A stretch of DNA of 64,000 nt, from NCBI GenBank assembly GCA_045837725.1, contig JBEWZL010000043.1:62001-126000 (forward strand), given 5' to 3'. The stretch is from Vermamoeba vermiformis (Eukaryota > Tubulinea > Echinamoebida). The position numbers and the translations under genes are program-made. The notes beneath the pieces are model-generated. The model was not told where the DNA came from. It saw only the letters and a list, made by a program, of their open reading frames with translations, and did not search any database. Positions 1 to 11,621 of the stretch are shown here, one piece after another. Each line of letters starts with the position of its first letter. The stretch's first letter is position 1.

Positions 1-629
1 CCGAAGATGACGTTGTTCTGAGCAAACAAGTTCGAGGCAACATTATCAGACCGGGCGGTGTTTACGGATTTGACGGCGCGCCTGTTGGAAATCTCCCAAG
101 AATCTTCGCGAAGTTGTTTTTGATTGGCGAGAAAGATGATTTGGAGTACTACGGCAAAACGGACAAGTACTTCAGTATCGTGCATGTCAAGGACTTGGCA
201 GCTGCTTACGTCTTGCTAGTCGATAGCGGTGCTCATGGAAAGGTACGCAAAATACTCACAAAAGCGTTGTTATAATAGATTATTAATATCATATAGATTT
301 ACGACCTTGCAGCGGAGGCTATTAACTACGAACAACTCCAACTTGCCGCATGCAAGGCCGCTGGCTGGAAAGGCACCGTCAAGCACATCGCTACGAATGA
401 CATTCCGCCTGAGAAGTTTTTGTAAGTCAACACTAAGTGGAGAATATACAAGTATTAATACGTTCTCAGCGAGAGATTGAGGGCGGATGTGTCAATACGA
501 ACCGTTGGATCTAAGGCGCGCAAAGAGCTTGGCTGGAATCCGAAGAGAGTTGGATTCTTGCACGAAGTCGACATCTATTACAGAGCTTGCAAAGCGCAAC
601 GAGAGGCATCTCAATCTGCCAAGATTTAA
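1..629 (+). CDS. Extended SDR / sugar-epimerase-like protein, 3' part
   Basis: The gene is cut by the left edge, so the Rossmann N-terminus is missing. I read three exons, 3-242, 297-421 and 470-629, joined by GT-AG introns of 54 and 48 bp and ending in TAA. The encoded stretch runs from residues EDDVVLSKQ through RGNIIRPGGVYG, then HVKDLAAAYVLL, and ends in a KELGWNPKRVGFLHEVD tail, all typical of NAD(P)-dependent epimerase/dehydratases. The next gene (1469-2749) is a close paralogue with the same intron positions, so this is a tandem duplication. Substrate unknown. The alternative class is NmrA-like atypical SDR; the fold is sure, the reaction is not. Confidence 0.85.
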
Positions 630-937
630 GGTTTCTGTTTCTGTTTATCGACGTCTAATCGAGGTACCTGCAATAAAAAAACGCGTTGTTGACATCGTTG
701 GTGATTGCGTAACTTTGATCAATGTTGTTCTGCTGTTCTTCTCCTTTGAATGCTCGGCCATTTTGTATCTCAAGTCAGCCGTAAGTTGTCAAACCGTAGT
801 ATTTTTCTCCAATAGCAAAACAGACCAACAGCTGTCTAGTAAAGGCAACATAATGCGTCCGTTATCCTATCTAAATCCGATGTCACACGGGCTGACTTCT
901 CAGATCATCTGGATAGTGAAGTTTTCTGGTAAGAGTG

Positions 938-972
938 AATAATAATTACCGGTATTACAGGTAATAATTATT
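938..972. repeat. Imperfect hairpin downstream of the first SDR gene
   Basis: A 13-base arm at 938-950 (AATAATAATTACC) pairs with 960-972 with a single mismatch across a 9-base loop. It lies about 310 bp after the stop codon in AT-rich spacer. It may be a transcript-end structure or simply AT-rich self-complementarity. Confidence 0.5.
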
Positions 973-1151
973 ACTTATTTAATTGGTACTCGGGCCCTAA
1001 TTATCGCTCTAAATTAATTATTAATTAAGTATCAAATACTGAATTCAGTCTCAATTTAATTTCAAATAATATTAGCTTGGGGACCTTAGTTATTCTAATA
1101 TATCGAGTAATATTTTGTCTATTTAATATAAATTATTTATAAATAATTATC

Positions 1152-1384
1152 CGAGACAATTGTCTCGAGTAGGTTAGTTTTTTCTAAAGATGCACTGCAT
1201 CTGCTTCTTCGGTTGTGCCTGGGAAAGCGACTACGAAGGCACATTGCCATTTATCTTTTTTTAGCCACGGCGAAACGAGGCTTCTACCAGGTTCGTTTCG
1301 CCATTTGCCGCCAAACGAGCCTTCGAGAAGAACGCCGATAGTTTCCTTTTATGGATTTTTTCCGTGGCTCCGTAGTCCATAAAA
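1152..1384. repeat. Cluster of perfect palindromes and nested inverted repeats
   Basis: Between the two SDR genes there are five perfect dyads in about 230 bp. CGAGACAATTGTCTCG is at 1152-1167 and AGATGCA-C-TGCATCT at 1188-1202. The pair AGCCACGG/CCGTGGCT lies at 1263-1270 and 1362-1369, GGCGAAACGA/TCGTTTCGCC at 1269-1278 and 1293-1302, and TTTTATGGA/TCCATAAAA at 1347-1355 and 1376-1384. The block is more GC-rich than the flanking spacer and ends about 85 bp before the start codon of the second SDR gene. It could be a promoter or operator array, a structured 5' leader or a small non-autonomous element; no terminal direct repeat was found. Confidence 0.6.
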
Positions 1385-1468
1385 TGCACTGATTTGGCAT
1401 TCCAAATATTCAAATCAAAAGGAAGAACAACACAGAAGTTAAATTAACTTTAAATTCAGCAATTGATC

Positions 1469-2749
1469 ATGGCTACAGTAATTGTTTTTGGTGCATCCGG
1501 CTATGTTGGCCGTCACGTCGCTTACGCTCTTAGAGATGGTACGCTATAATTATGATCATCGAAAATATAGCATAGTTTTGGAGCTTGCACCCGAAAATGT
1601 CAAGCAAACAATTGCTACATCCAAATTTTAATTTCCTACTAATTCTTATATTTATTTTAGCTGGCTATTGTGTCTACGGTGTTATTAGAAAGCCTGAGGC
1701 AGCTGACATATTACTCCGAAATGAAGTTTTGCCAATCGTTCTTGTGTAAGTCAAATTCAAATTTCTGAAATTGACTCAATGATATTCTAACCAAATATTA
1801 TGCAGTGACATTAAGAGTCCGAGTGACGAATTTAAGAAAATCGTTAGCGAGGCTATTTCTGTCGTCGACACTGCCGGTGTCAATGGCGATCTGATCAATT
1901 ACCTGATCGAAGCCAACAAGAACGAAAAGAACCGTAATTATCAACCCCAATACATCGGAACATCAGGCGGATCAACTCACGGAGATTCTCCGGCGCTTGT
2001 CTCCGAAAGATCCCGTCCTAACATTCCCGCCAATCACCCGATCCCACACGTCGCTGAACGAGCTCGTCTTGAGGACGTTGTGATGAATAGCGAGCATATT
2101 CGAGGAAATATTATTCGTCCTGGTGTTGCTTATGGATTGGACGGTGACAACGAAGGAAAAATGCCGCGTCATTTGGCACGATTTTTCACCGCTGGAGAAC
2201 AATCAGAGCTCGTTATTTATGGCAAGCGTGATAAACAGATGAGTTGGGTCCACGTTAAGGATCTAGCGGCAGCATATGTATTGTTAGTAGAGAGTGGCTT
2301 GCACGGCAAAGTAAGTCTAATCCTGATCCGAACAAAAATCGTTTTATTACTAACAATTAATCTGTATAGCTTTACGATGTCGCTGCCGAGATCTATTATC
2401 ACGAGCAACTAAGCATTGCTGCAGCTAAAGCCGCTGGATGGACTGGCACCGTTAAATACGTCGAGTCCAAGGACATCCCGCAAGAAAAATTCATGTAAGC
2501 ACTACTCAAATGGAATTTCGAATTTAGCAAACCAATTTACTTAAAAAATATTTAGTAGTTATAATTTAATTATTATGGACTAATCTGTTGATTTACAGGG
2601 AAAAGGTTTTCGATATTACCATTCGTTACCTTGGCGACAAAGCACGCAGAGAATTAGGATGGAAACCGAAACGAATTGGCTTGTTGCACGAGCTCGATTT
2701 GTATTATCGTGCTTTTAAGGCTCAACAAGCTGCGTCTTTGAAGCAGTAA
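1469..2749 (+). CDS. Extended SDR / sugar-epimerase-like protein (complete)
   Basis: There are five exons: 1469-1538, 1661-1745, 1806-2310, 2370-2494 and 2599-2749 (TAA). The start is the ATG giving MATVIVFGASGYVGRHVAYAL, whose GASGYVG is the glycine-rich nucleotide-binding turn of a Rossmann fold. Later come RGNIIRPGVAYG, WVHVKDLAAAYVLL and a KRIGLLHELDLYYRAF tail. The length of about 311 residues is normal for NAD(P)-dependent epimerases. No classic YxxxK is obvious, so it may be an atypical SDR that binds cofactor without standard chemistry. It is a paralogue of the truncated gene at the left edge. Cytosolic; substrate unknown. Confidence 0.88.
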
Positions 2750-3419
2750 GTGTAACATAACAAAGTGGATTTACCTTCCATACAAATAAATTGTAGATTG
2801 TTTAAACATATATAGGCCTGATGTGCTGCTGTATGATATTTCATTGCGAGTATTACTATAATTTTTCTAACGGTTGTAAATTACCCGGGGTCTCTCCAAA
2901 AATTTGGCGAGGCAAGGGTTTGTACCGGATTTTTACTTCATCTCTCTTTCTAATTTTCGCATTCGATAGTATATATTCACATGTTACGAGTAAAAGTTTG
3001 TACCGCGACTAAAATTACCGAAATAATTACCACTTGGAGTTAGAAAGTGGTTATTACCTTGTGGGTGAAAGTTTTTCTGGCTGGATTATAATTTAATTAA
3101 TTTTTTTCCTCTCCCTCTCTTTGTTTGGGAAAATATTTTTTTTTTTATTTTTAAAAGCGCGGGTTTTTTTTTTTTTATTTTTTTTTATTTTTTTTTTTTA
3201 TTTCCTAACTCTTTTCATTAGGACTCACTAATGATTATTTATGTAAATAAAAATCGTATTTGAAACTGGGCAATGTATTCGTGATTAAAAGTACTTTAAT
3301 ATGAACATGGAGTATATAAGTAGCCGGAACTTCATCAATTTCATGATGCGAATCGTTATTAAATAATTAGGCGAAGATGCGCAAGAACACAAAACGTTAG
3401 ATTTATTTGTTTGATAATT
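2750..3419. other. AT-rich spacer with a T-rich low-complexity tract
   Basis: No gene is supported here. Positions 3135-3203 are a T-rich low-complexity run broken by single A residues and a short GCGCGGG. The right end is probably the promoter of the rhomboid gene. Confidence 0.6.
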
Positions 3420-5186
3420 ATGAATAACAATATTAATACGGAGGCAAGCGCATCAACGCGCTTTAAAGTTTGGTTCACGAGCATTCCATTCATGACCAGA
3501 TGTCTGCTCGTGCTTATGGTTACGTTGTTTATTGCTGGCTATGTGATTAATATATCCCACTATGATTATTGTACATTACCAAGAGTGATTATTGATCATC
3601 CATTGCAATGTAAGTCTTCCAAATCCGATAATTAATTTTTGAAAAATCCAAAATGAAATCTATGCTTTAATATAGACTTGCTTTGCCATAATACAAACAC
3701 AAAGCACATAGTATAATTTTTGAAATGGTATTTTATTAATTTTTGCTTGCAGTTTATCGACTTCTGACGTCGACATTTTTACATGGCGGTGTGTTGCATA
3801 TTTTAATGAATTCAATGGCATTTTTGGTACGTAAATATACTATGCAGCATACTATTTAAATACCCTCAGTCTACTCTATCTCACAATTTCATTAATTAAA
3901 TTTTCTTTTCGGATCCGATCTCCATCTACTCTAATTTTTCTAAATTGCTGGTTTTCTTAACGAACTTAATAAAAACAAAACTTATTTTACTATTGTAGGC
4001 CGTTGGACCATGGTGGGAACGAACAGTCGGCAGCTTATTGTTTCTGTACCAGACCTGCGTGTTATTTCCGCTCGGCGCTGGTCTCATTCACCTTTTGCTC
4101 GCGTTAATTGCCTCGTACAATCCAATTTATCCTTATTCGAATTGGACCAACTCGTGTGGCGTAGGATTTTCGGGTATGTCTCACACTTCGTACTAATGCT
4201 TAATAAGCGCAACTCTATGAAATTATATTTAATTATAAAATTCTTCGAATTTTTAGAAAGAATTTATTTTGCATTAATTTTGGCGGATCTGCTCAGTTTA
4301 GATCCAAACTCAAAACGTCGTCTTTGTGATGTCAATCATTGTAATAGTACTGTTATAATTTTACACTAATAATCGATGTATTTATAGGTGTTCTATTCAC
4401 GCTGATGATCTTACAAGTGCAACAGTCACGTGACGCAAACACGTCGTTGTACGGCCTGATCCAAGTCCCCACGAAGATCTATCCGTGGGCCTTATTGATA
4501 TTATTGCAAGTGATATTGCCTAATGTATCCTTATTGGGTCATTTGAGTGGCATGTTGATTGGTTATGCATGTAAGTCACCGGATCCAATTTTTTCAAACT
4601 GGATCTCCTACCCAAAAATATTCTTATTATACCAATATCACTTCGTTGGTATATACTAAAAGATTAATATATTAGTGTGACTAACATTTACTCTTTCGAA
4701 CAGATGCATTTGGATTGTTAAAGTGGGATCCGATGCCAGCGTTATTAAGCAAGATGGAGTCAGCAGGATTCATGCGATTTTTGACGCAGTTTAACGGATA
4801 TATTGTTGGCACTAACTACGGAATGCATAATAACGACTTACCCGTGTCATCTAGGTACGCACAGAAAATTTTAATGGATCTGCTGGATCTGCATTTGAAG
4901 CGATATTTTCTTAATTAATTAATACTATTATTATAGTGCTAATGAAGCAAATAGACCGGGTCTTTTTGAGCGCATTCAAAATTCGTTGAGGAATATGACG
5001 GGTGGAAATAATAATAACAGCGGATACAGAGTTTTCAATGGGACCGGACAAGTGCTAGGCTCAGCAAATAACAATGTAAATAATAATAATAATAACAATA
5101 GTAATGATAATGATACGGCGCTCGAAATGGTGGAAGATCCGCACAGAAAAGACACGACGATCGACTTGCAAAACGCAAAAGTGTAA
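3420..5186 (+). CDS. Rhomboid-family intramembrane serine protease
   Basis: The six exons are 3420-3609, 3753-3826, 3999-4173, 4388-4570, 4704-4854 and 4937-5186 (TAA), with the first ATG at 3420. The order of features is rhomboid-like: a first membrane span (LLVLMVTLFIAGYVI), then HGGVLHILMNSMAF (HxxGxxHxxxN class), WWERTVGS, the catalytic GFSGVLF and finally GHLSGMLIGY. The GxSG serine and HLSG histidine are both present, so it should be an active protease that cleaves membrane-protein helices. A cytosolic tail follows with Asn-rich stretches (around residues 300-320). The short form without a long N-terminal domain resembles the plant/animal RHBDD and RBL-like proteins. Substrate and organelle unknown. 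Confidence 0.88.
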
Positions 5187-5986
5187 ATAAATGGCTTAGT
5201 GAAGGTACGTTATGAATAATATAATGATATTGTTATAAGGACAAGATATTAATAGAGATATTTTCGTTGGGTAAGATGTCAGAAAGGTGTCACCCGACAT
5301 CCATCGTAAAATTAGCCAACTTTTCCATTTGTCCCATAAATTCTGTTTTCTGCTTTTGAATGGTTCTATATCACTCGCAAAATATTATACGCAATATTGA
5401 AAAGGGTGCTAAAGTAATCGTGCTTCATCGCAAATAGTAGCTGTCAAATATTCTTCGGAGGATCAGATGCGATTCTGTGATGAAGCAATCACGATGCTCT
5501 AATATGACCGTGTGGGCCTGTTCTTACCGATTGAACAGTGCGGCGAAAGCTCAGCTGTTTAGAGGAAAGAAAATACTTCGATAAGTAGTAACGCGGAGAC
5601 AGAAGACTCCCTCGTTATCTCGAACCAATATACTTCGTACATTTCAACCAGCGAGAAGAAATTCTCGTGAATTGAATGCTTCAGCGGCATGATACGCAAT
5701 CACCCTTTTGCTCTTTTTTCGATCCATGCAATAATTTTTAAATTTAATTCGTCTAGATTAAGCTTTAGTCGAGCCACGTAGTTTCGGTTATTGTCTGCTG
5801 CTCGTTTGCATACTTCAATAACAACCATCTGGCATATTGAAGGTTATTACGAGATATCTCGTTGCAATTACCCGATTCCCGATTGGATTCGCAACCGTGG
5901 CGGTGAACTCTATTGTAACCTTTTGTATACTTCTGTATTGTATGTTAGACACCTTCATGTATGTTTTTGTACTTTCCTTCGATAAG
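5187..5986. other. Spacer / unresolved 5' region of the MYRF-like gene
   Basis: No clear gene is seen in 5187-5790. A partly complementary pair (ATCGTGCTTCATCGC near 5418 and GTGATGAAGCAATCACGAT near 5478) could form a hairpin, but no RNA family is recognised. From about 5790 open frames with hydrophobic content occur and may include the first exon or exons of the downstream gene; I could not join them to it in frame. Confidence 0.4.
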
Positions 5987-8471
5987 AAAGATTATTCGTG
6001 CGAGTTTCAATTTTGGATCCAAAACTTAACTTTGATAAATTGAGGTTGGAATTGGCCAGTATTGCTTTATCGAGGCAAGCAAATGGTACTATAACAACGA
6101 TTAATAGAATCAAAAATGCTGTCAGCTTGAAAATTTAAAGTCTCTTAACTTGACATTTGATTCACATAACGGAACTCTGTCCGGTAATGTAATCTTTGAG
6201 TAAAAAATCTTTTCGAAATCAAAATGTATCTTGCAGACAACAGTACTGCAGAAGATTCACGTTCGGAATCTGTTCAAGATCTTCATTCCTTTACGAGGCG
6301 AGAACAATTTCAACGTCATTCTCAATACCACACCAGTGTTTGGCGTTGTAATATACGACAAAAAGGATGCGAATATATCTTATGAATATCAGCTGCATAT
6401 GCTTCTTCAAGAACGCAATTACACGCAAGGAATCGAAACTGAATCTGAAGCGGTTGGATGCTTCAGTTGGGCCAAAAGAAATGCAGTATTATTTCAAACA
6501 GAACAAAATACAAATAATATTGAAGGAATAATGCTCCGAGTGAAGGTTAATCACGGGATCTTTGATTTCAGAAAGACGAGTCGGCAGTTGATCAGAATTG
6601 TTGTGGACTTGCACGTTGCAAACCAATACATTCATCAAGGCACGAGCACTTTATGCAAATTATTGCCGAAAAAGCGAAAAGCAGATAAAAGCAGCGAAAA
6701 TATCGAAGGTTTGTTTTAATTAACGAAAATACTTTAAAGTTAAATCAAATTGCGGAAGCTAAATTATTTTGATTCATATATAATATTGAAATAATATTAT
6801 TTTTAATTAATTTTCTCTGCAGCTGAAGTTGCGATCGCGTGGCCCACGGATGCAACTCCGGAAAGCGAGCAGCACTATCCTGCGATCGATCAATCAGCTA
6901 TTAACATAAGCTCACATTCTGACTCGGCTATTGGAGTCTACGAAAGCCCTGAAATTAGTCCGATCCGCATGCCAAATCTGTTCGCACAACCTTCCTCGTC
7001 CTCGATGCTTGTTCAAGAAGTAGAACTTTCCAATATTTTTATTCAGCCGTAAGTATTATAGTACGGTATTTTTAGAGGCATAATATCTTATTGTATGAAA
7101 TTCAGAGCGAATGAGAAAAATAGCGACTGGATGGAGCTGTACAACGGCAATGCGGAAGTCGTGGGCAACTTCAGAGCACTCAATTTCTATAAGACATCAG
7201 ATATCAATATCAAAGAGGACATTCGACTGCTCATGGAAGGTTTGTTTTATCTTTTTAACGACTTTTAGACCCGCGTCTTTTTGACACTTTGGTTTGACAC
7301 GCGCGCACTTGCTCGCGTTAATTTTACCGTCATAAGAGAGCTAACGCGTAGTACTATTAGATCATGACCCTCGTGGGGTGATACTGAAGATCGATGGCGT
7401 TGAGTATAAGTTCAAAGACCATGTTCAGCACTCAACAAACAAACGATTCGTAGGCTACATTGCACAACAAATCGAAAGTGTTGTTCCTGAAGCAGTTCAA
7501 TTGATCGATGGCATACTTCACGTGGACTATGAATCGTTAATACCGTATCTCAGTGAATCGATCAAACAGAATTTCAAGGACATTCGAGGCCTCAAATCTG
7601 ACGCGCAGAAGCTCGAAGCACTCTTGAATAATCTTTACGAACAGTTCACTAAAGGCGAAAGTAATGCAAAGTCAAAATCAAAGTCAAGTACAAAGTCACG
7701 TGTCAACTCAACAAACACTTTGACAGGATTGGTCAAAACTAAGTGGCAGTGGTTCGCAGGATTATTGTTAATAGCGGTGATCGGCATCACTATCATACTT
7801 GGTATTAGCTTAGTATCAAAGGTTAGAGAACAGCCGGACAAAACTAAACCGGATCCAGATCCACCCCGATTACGAACGGCCAGACGGCTACGGCGAAACA
7901 GACGCAAGAACTGCTTTAAAAATCTTCTATGAAACAATGAACGGAGAATACTGGAAGATTAAAACGAACTGGATGAGCAATCTTTCAGTGTGCGAATGGT
8001 ACGGTGTCAAGTGCGAAGGACCATTTGCAGAGGAGCGTGTCACAGAAGTTCGTCTTTCGAATAACAATTTGACTGGCGGATTAAACGGACAAGAGTTAAT
8101 GTACAAAGTCGCAACGTTGAAACTTTTAGATTTCAGCAAAAACAACATTCAGTTCCACGTGTCAAAACTGTCACAGTTCATCACGCACTTGAATTTGTCG
8201 GAGAATAAGATAACAGCTGATATCAAAGTTTTCAATCAATTGACGTACATTCAGTCACTCAATTTGGCGTACAATTACTATTTTCGGAGAATTTTCACTT
8301 TCAACGAGCCAATTAATCCGATTGAAAGAGCTCAATGTCTCGCACACTTCTTTAACAACTATTGGGAACATTGAAGGCGAGTTCCAGATTGAAGTTTGTG
8401 ATTTCAATAGAACTTTGTTTATCTGTCCAATTCCGAAATGGATCCGAAATTGCGGTGCAACATGTTTTTAA
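5987..8471 (+). CDS. MYRF-like membrane-tethered factor: ICA/S74 self-cleavage domain, one span, LRR ectodomain
   Basis: Exons with good support are 6237-6708, 6823-7048, 7106-7239 and 7361 onward; the pieces at 5987-6082 and 6131-6188 are less sure, and the start is unresolved. The 6237-6708 part may be the DNA-binding region and ends in a basic KLLPKKRK patch. Exon 7106-7239 carries NFRALNFYKTSDINIKEDI, where Ser and Lys match the SDxxxK dyad of the intramolecular chaperone auto-processing domain (peptidase S74) that releases MYRF and Dictyostelium MrfA. GYIAQQIESVVPEAVQL is the conserved S74 core. A span (FAGLLLIAVIGITIILGISLV) precedes a Pro/Asp linker and LRRs opening with an NWMSNLSVCEWYGVKC cap. 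The frame moves +1 at CCCC 7864-7867 and at TTTT 8281-8284. In the shifted frame the LRR continues through LKELNVSHTSL to a Cys-rich end at 8471. Confidence 0.8.
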
Positions 8472-8812
8472 ATTGTAAAACTTTGTGTATTATTAGCCTG
8501 ACTTAAACTTAATTTGTTTTTAACGCGATACTGTTCAAACTTGAACTGTATTTCATGTTTAAAATGTCGGATCCGTTGAAGTTTGGGACTTAGTAACTCT
8601 CCATATTCTGCCAAATTTCGTAAATGCTTTGCTACCGGGTGTTTTAGAGCACCACCTCGGGTACTAGTTACAAAAGACAATTGTCCATGCCGAACCAAAT
8701 CTCAGTTGCTCCAATCGTGAAAGAGGTTGAGAAAATTAAACTTTATACCCTTTGTATTGCCGACGGGCTCATTCTTGTTTACTTTAAAAATTTACAAATA
8801 AATAACCTGTGC
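8472..8812. other. Spacer between converging genes
   Basis: This is the 3' flank of both neighbours. A 76-codon minus-strand open frame (8468-8698) is rich in charged residues but has no recognised domain or intron context. I do not call it a gene. Confidence 0.5.
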
Positions 8813-11134
8813 TTAAAGTCTGGTACCAGCTGACTCTGTAGACATGCGTTGCATCGGCACATCGTTCGCGGTCTCGATGTCAACCGGATCTGGATGTGGG
8901 ATCGCAGTGTACTCGTTGTCCGAGTCATCTGAATCGTCGTTATTATCATCGACTGCACGATTATTATCATCGCCATCAAGGTCGACCATATCTTCATCGT
9001 TAGGAGTCATATTGATCACCGCATCCATCTTGTCAGCGACGCGTTTAATGTCATCGACCCATTCTTGCGCTTCCTCTCGTTCCATTTGAAAATAAAATTT
9101 TCTGTTTTTCTTTTTCTTATCTGAGCGATCAATTTCTATCACGAGGACTGATTGGCCAGCTTCCAATTTTGAGAACTTTTTCGTCTCACCAGCATCGACT
9201 TTCCAAACTCCGACCACTACAAAATTACATATTAGTATCATATTTATTAAAACATAGTATTATGACGATGAAATGACTAGATCCGGTGAGATCCAGATCC
9301 GTGAAAAAATTGAAAATATCTTCGACGACTTACTCTTTCTAAAATCGATAAATCCACGGACGTTGATGTTAATAGCGAGTTCAGGGTTATCAGAGTCCCA
9401 AGGATTCTGCTTGTAATAAACAATGCCTGGCGGATTGTTCAACAAGAACACGAATCTCTTGTGCCACGACTTGAACATGTCTTTGTTTCGCTTGAACACC
9501 CACGCTTGTTTCAAAATATTGCGCTTCTTTTCTTCGAGATCGGCGTCTGAAAACTCGGCAATGTGGATGTAAGTCTGGGCCATGCGACCAATCGACGTGG
9601 CGTCTTTAAGAACGTCACGGACGTCCATGACAGCACCGAGATTTTGGAAGAAATTTCGTTTAGTGACCGTTTGAATGGACTGGAAGGCTGGTTGTGCGTC
9701 CTTGGCGCGGAAATAGTGATAACCGAACGAGAACCAAAACGCGATGGCAATGCCAAGCATTTCAATGCAGATTAAAAACGCTTGTAAGTGATTGGACTAG
9801 AATAATTGATATCATTAGTATTGTACGACAATCGAAACAAATTTCAGTAATTTTTTGTGACACGTGTCAATTTTTTTGGGGAAGATCCGTGGTGTGACCC
9901 ACAAATTCCGCAAATGCCGATTTCAAGCTATATTAATACGTACCCAAATAGATTGCTCGGGGATCCATCCAAGGTGAACTCCAATTGAAATAGCAATGCC
10001 TTGCCAGAACGAAAAGAAAATGACGGACTTGATGACCAAGAACTTTGCGAGGGGCTTGTAGTCTTTGAGATCTTCAGCGAGGACCTCGTAGAACATCACG
10101 AGGTAGTAGAGGGCAAGCGTGAATGAAATATTGTCTATATATGGTAAGTGAGTTATTACGAAGGTTTAGCCATTGGTCGAAAAGTACGCACCAACAATGA
10201 GCAACCATAAGTAGCCCTTATCAACGGAGAAATCTCCTTCGCCGTATAAGCCGAAAAACTCCAATATGACAGCCGCGGCAGCTATTAAATGCAAAAATAA
10301 CGTTAATTAAGAGTTCCAAAAAAGGAGGAATGTAATTCCGATCTGGTCTCAAGATCTCACTAGATCCGTAACAATAAGCGAAAAATCACTATAATTTAGG
10401 TTACTTACATGTAGCAGGACGAAGGATCATAAACTGCACTAAAGCCTGTTTAGTTCTGTGCAAAAATTTGCCTCCGGGACTGAAGGTCAAACAGCACATT
10501 GGGATCGGATGGTGAGCCAGTGGTTTGTTGTGCAAAATTAATCGTAAGTGCGTCTCGCCGTGCAGGAAATCTACGAGCAATTTAAAGAAACAGTAGATCA
10601 CATAGGCCTCGTAAGCATCGCGAACAAGATCGACTATCAGAGCCCTATAAAATTGAAACTTAATTAGAAATTATCTTAAATCGAAGTATATGATTGTTAG
10701 TAGATATTATCGTAATAATTAGCGCTATATCGTAATAATAATATTACGGTGTGATTTTGGTGTCGGATGCGGGGTCATACATACCAATGCTCGTTAAGAA
10801 TTAAAGTCAACCACGAATCAATGGCATAAATAGGAACGATGGCCATAATACGGATAATATTCCTATTTTTTGACGGTTAGATCGGGATTTTTGTGAAACA
10901 AAGTTTAACTTATTTTCGTATTTTTTTAATTTTAATTCAAATAAATATTAGATCTGGCACCTACCTTTGCAAAACGGGTTCATTAAAGTTCATAACATGC
11001 TGAATCATATTCCTTAGTGAAATAATCACTGCAGTCAACGAAAAAATTGCTGCAATAGCCAAGCCGGCTTCTTCTATAGTGATATTTCGCACTAAATCTG
11101 GTATATCTGGTATTTGTATCTCCGCTACGCCCAT
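8813..11134 (-). CDS. TMEM184/Ost-alpha (Solute_trans_a) membrane protein with C-terminal PH domain
   Basis: There are seven exons on the minus strand: 10965-11134, 10795-10862, 10409-10644, 10192-10281, 9944-10134, 9334-9796 and 8813-9216 (TAA). The start is MGVAEIQIPDIPDL. Repeated spans lead to the family signature FLVIKSVIFFSFWQG and then FLICIEML, as in TMEM184 and plant LAZ1. The 9334-9796 and 8813-9216 exons encode a PH domain: WVFKRNKDMFKSWHKRFVFLL, then VRGFIDFRK, then a long AGETKKF to FQMEREEAQEWVDDI stretch with the usual C-terminal helix tryptophan. It ends in an Asp-rich acidic tail. TMEM184 proteins are endomembrane or plasma membrane proteins of poorly known transport function; the PH domain suggests phosphoinositide targeting. 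The intron 9797-9943 holds a TGACACGTGTCA palindrome. Confidence 0.85.
9858..9869. promoter_or_regulatory. TGACACGTGTCA palindrome (intron)
   Basis: This is a perfect 12-bp palindrome with a CACGTG E-box core and outer TGTCA half-sites, inside an intron of the TMEM184-PH gene. The same 12-mer recurs at 48562, 57691 and 57769. Its function is inferred only from recurrence. Confidence 0.5.
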
Positions 11135-11621
11135 TTTTCTAAAAAATTACAGAGTTAAAAACGGATCGAGAATCGAAAAGATTTTCGGAAACAAAGCACG
11201 CTAAAATAAGCGATCGAATCGTTCAAATAGAATTATTTATCGCTAAAATATTATATTTGAGTGATATTCTAATATTTTCTTTTATTCGGGAAAACGGAAG
11301 GCGGATCTCGGCCTACGGAAGTCTTTATTACTTACGTCGTCACCCTTTTGGGATTTATTTACAAAAAACGTGGTGTTGTTGACAAGGGCTTTGTTTTGAA
11401 ATAAAAATTAGTAGCCGGTGGTTTGTAACCGTTTTATTTGCCGGCGAAATCTACTAAAATTTTCTTCGCTATCCACCGTTCAGAACTGTTTTGAAAATAA
11501 AAATGCAAAGCCAACCTCAGCAATGCTGTAACATTATTCGAAAAACGTCCAGTGACTCTTTTTGTCAGATGCAGGTGACAATTTTTTCGTCAAGCGTTGT
11601 ATTTACTTAGGCAGCAAGCTT
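11135..11621. other. Spacer upstream of the TMEM184-PH gene and downstream of SHPRH
   Basis: It holds the promoter side of one minus-strand gene and the 3' end of the other. No further open frame or RNA is supported. Confidence 0.5.

Noticed and set aside
1288-1303. tRNA T-arm-like GGTTCGtttcgCC
   Set aside because: No acceptor stem, D arm or anticodon arm can be placed around it; it is one arm of an inverted repeat.
7822-7858. 37-bp GT-AG intron in the MYRF-like gene
   Set aside because: It would restore the frame, but dropping one C of CCCC at 7864 gives a more natural linker, and an identical kind of +1 change occurs at 8282, where no intron can keep the LRR period.
8468-8698. 76-codon minus-strand frame
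   Set aside because: No domain, no ATG-supported context, and it sits in the shared 3' flank of two genes.
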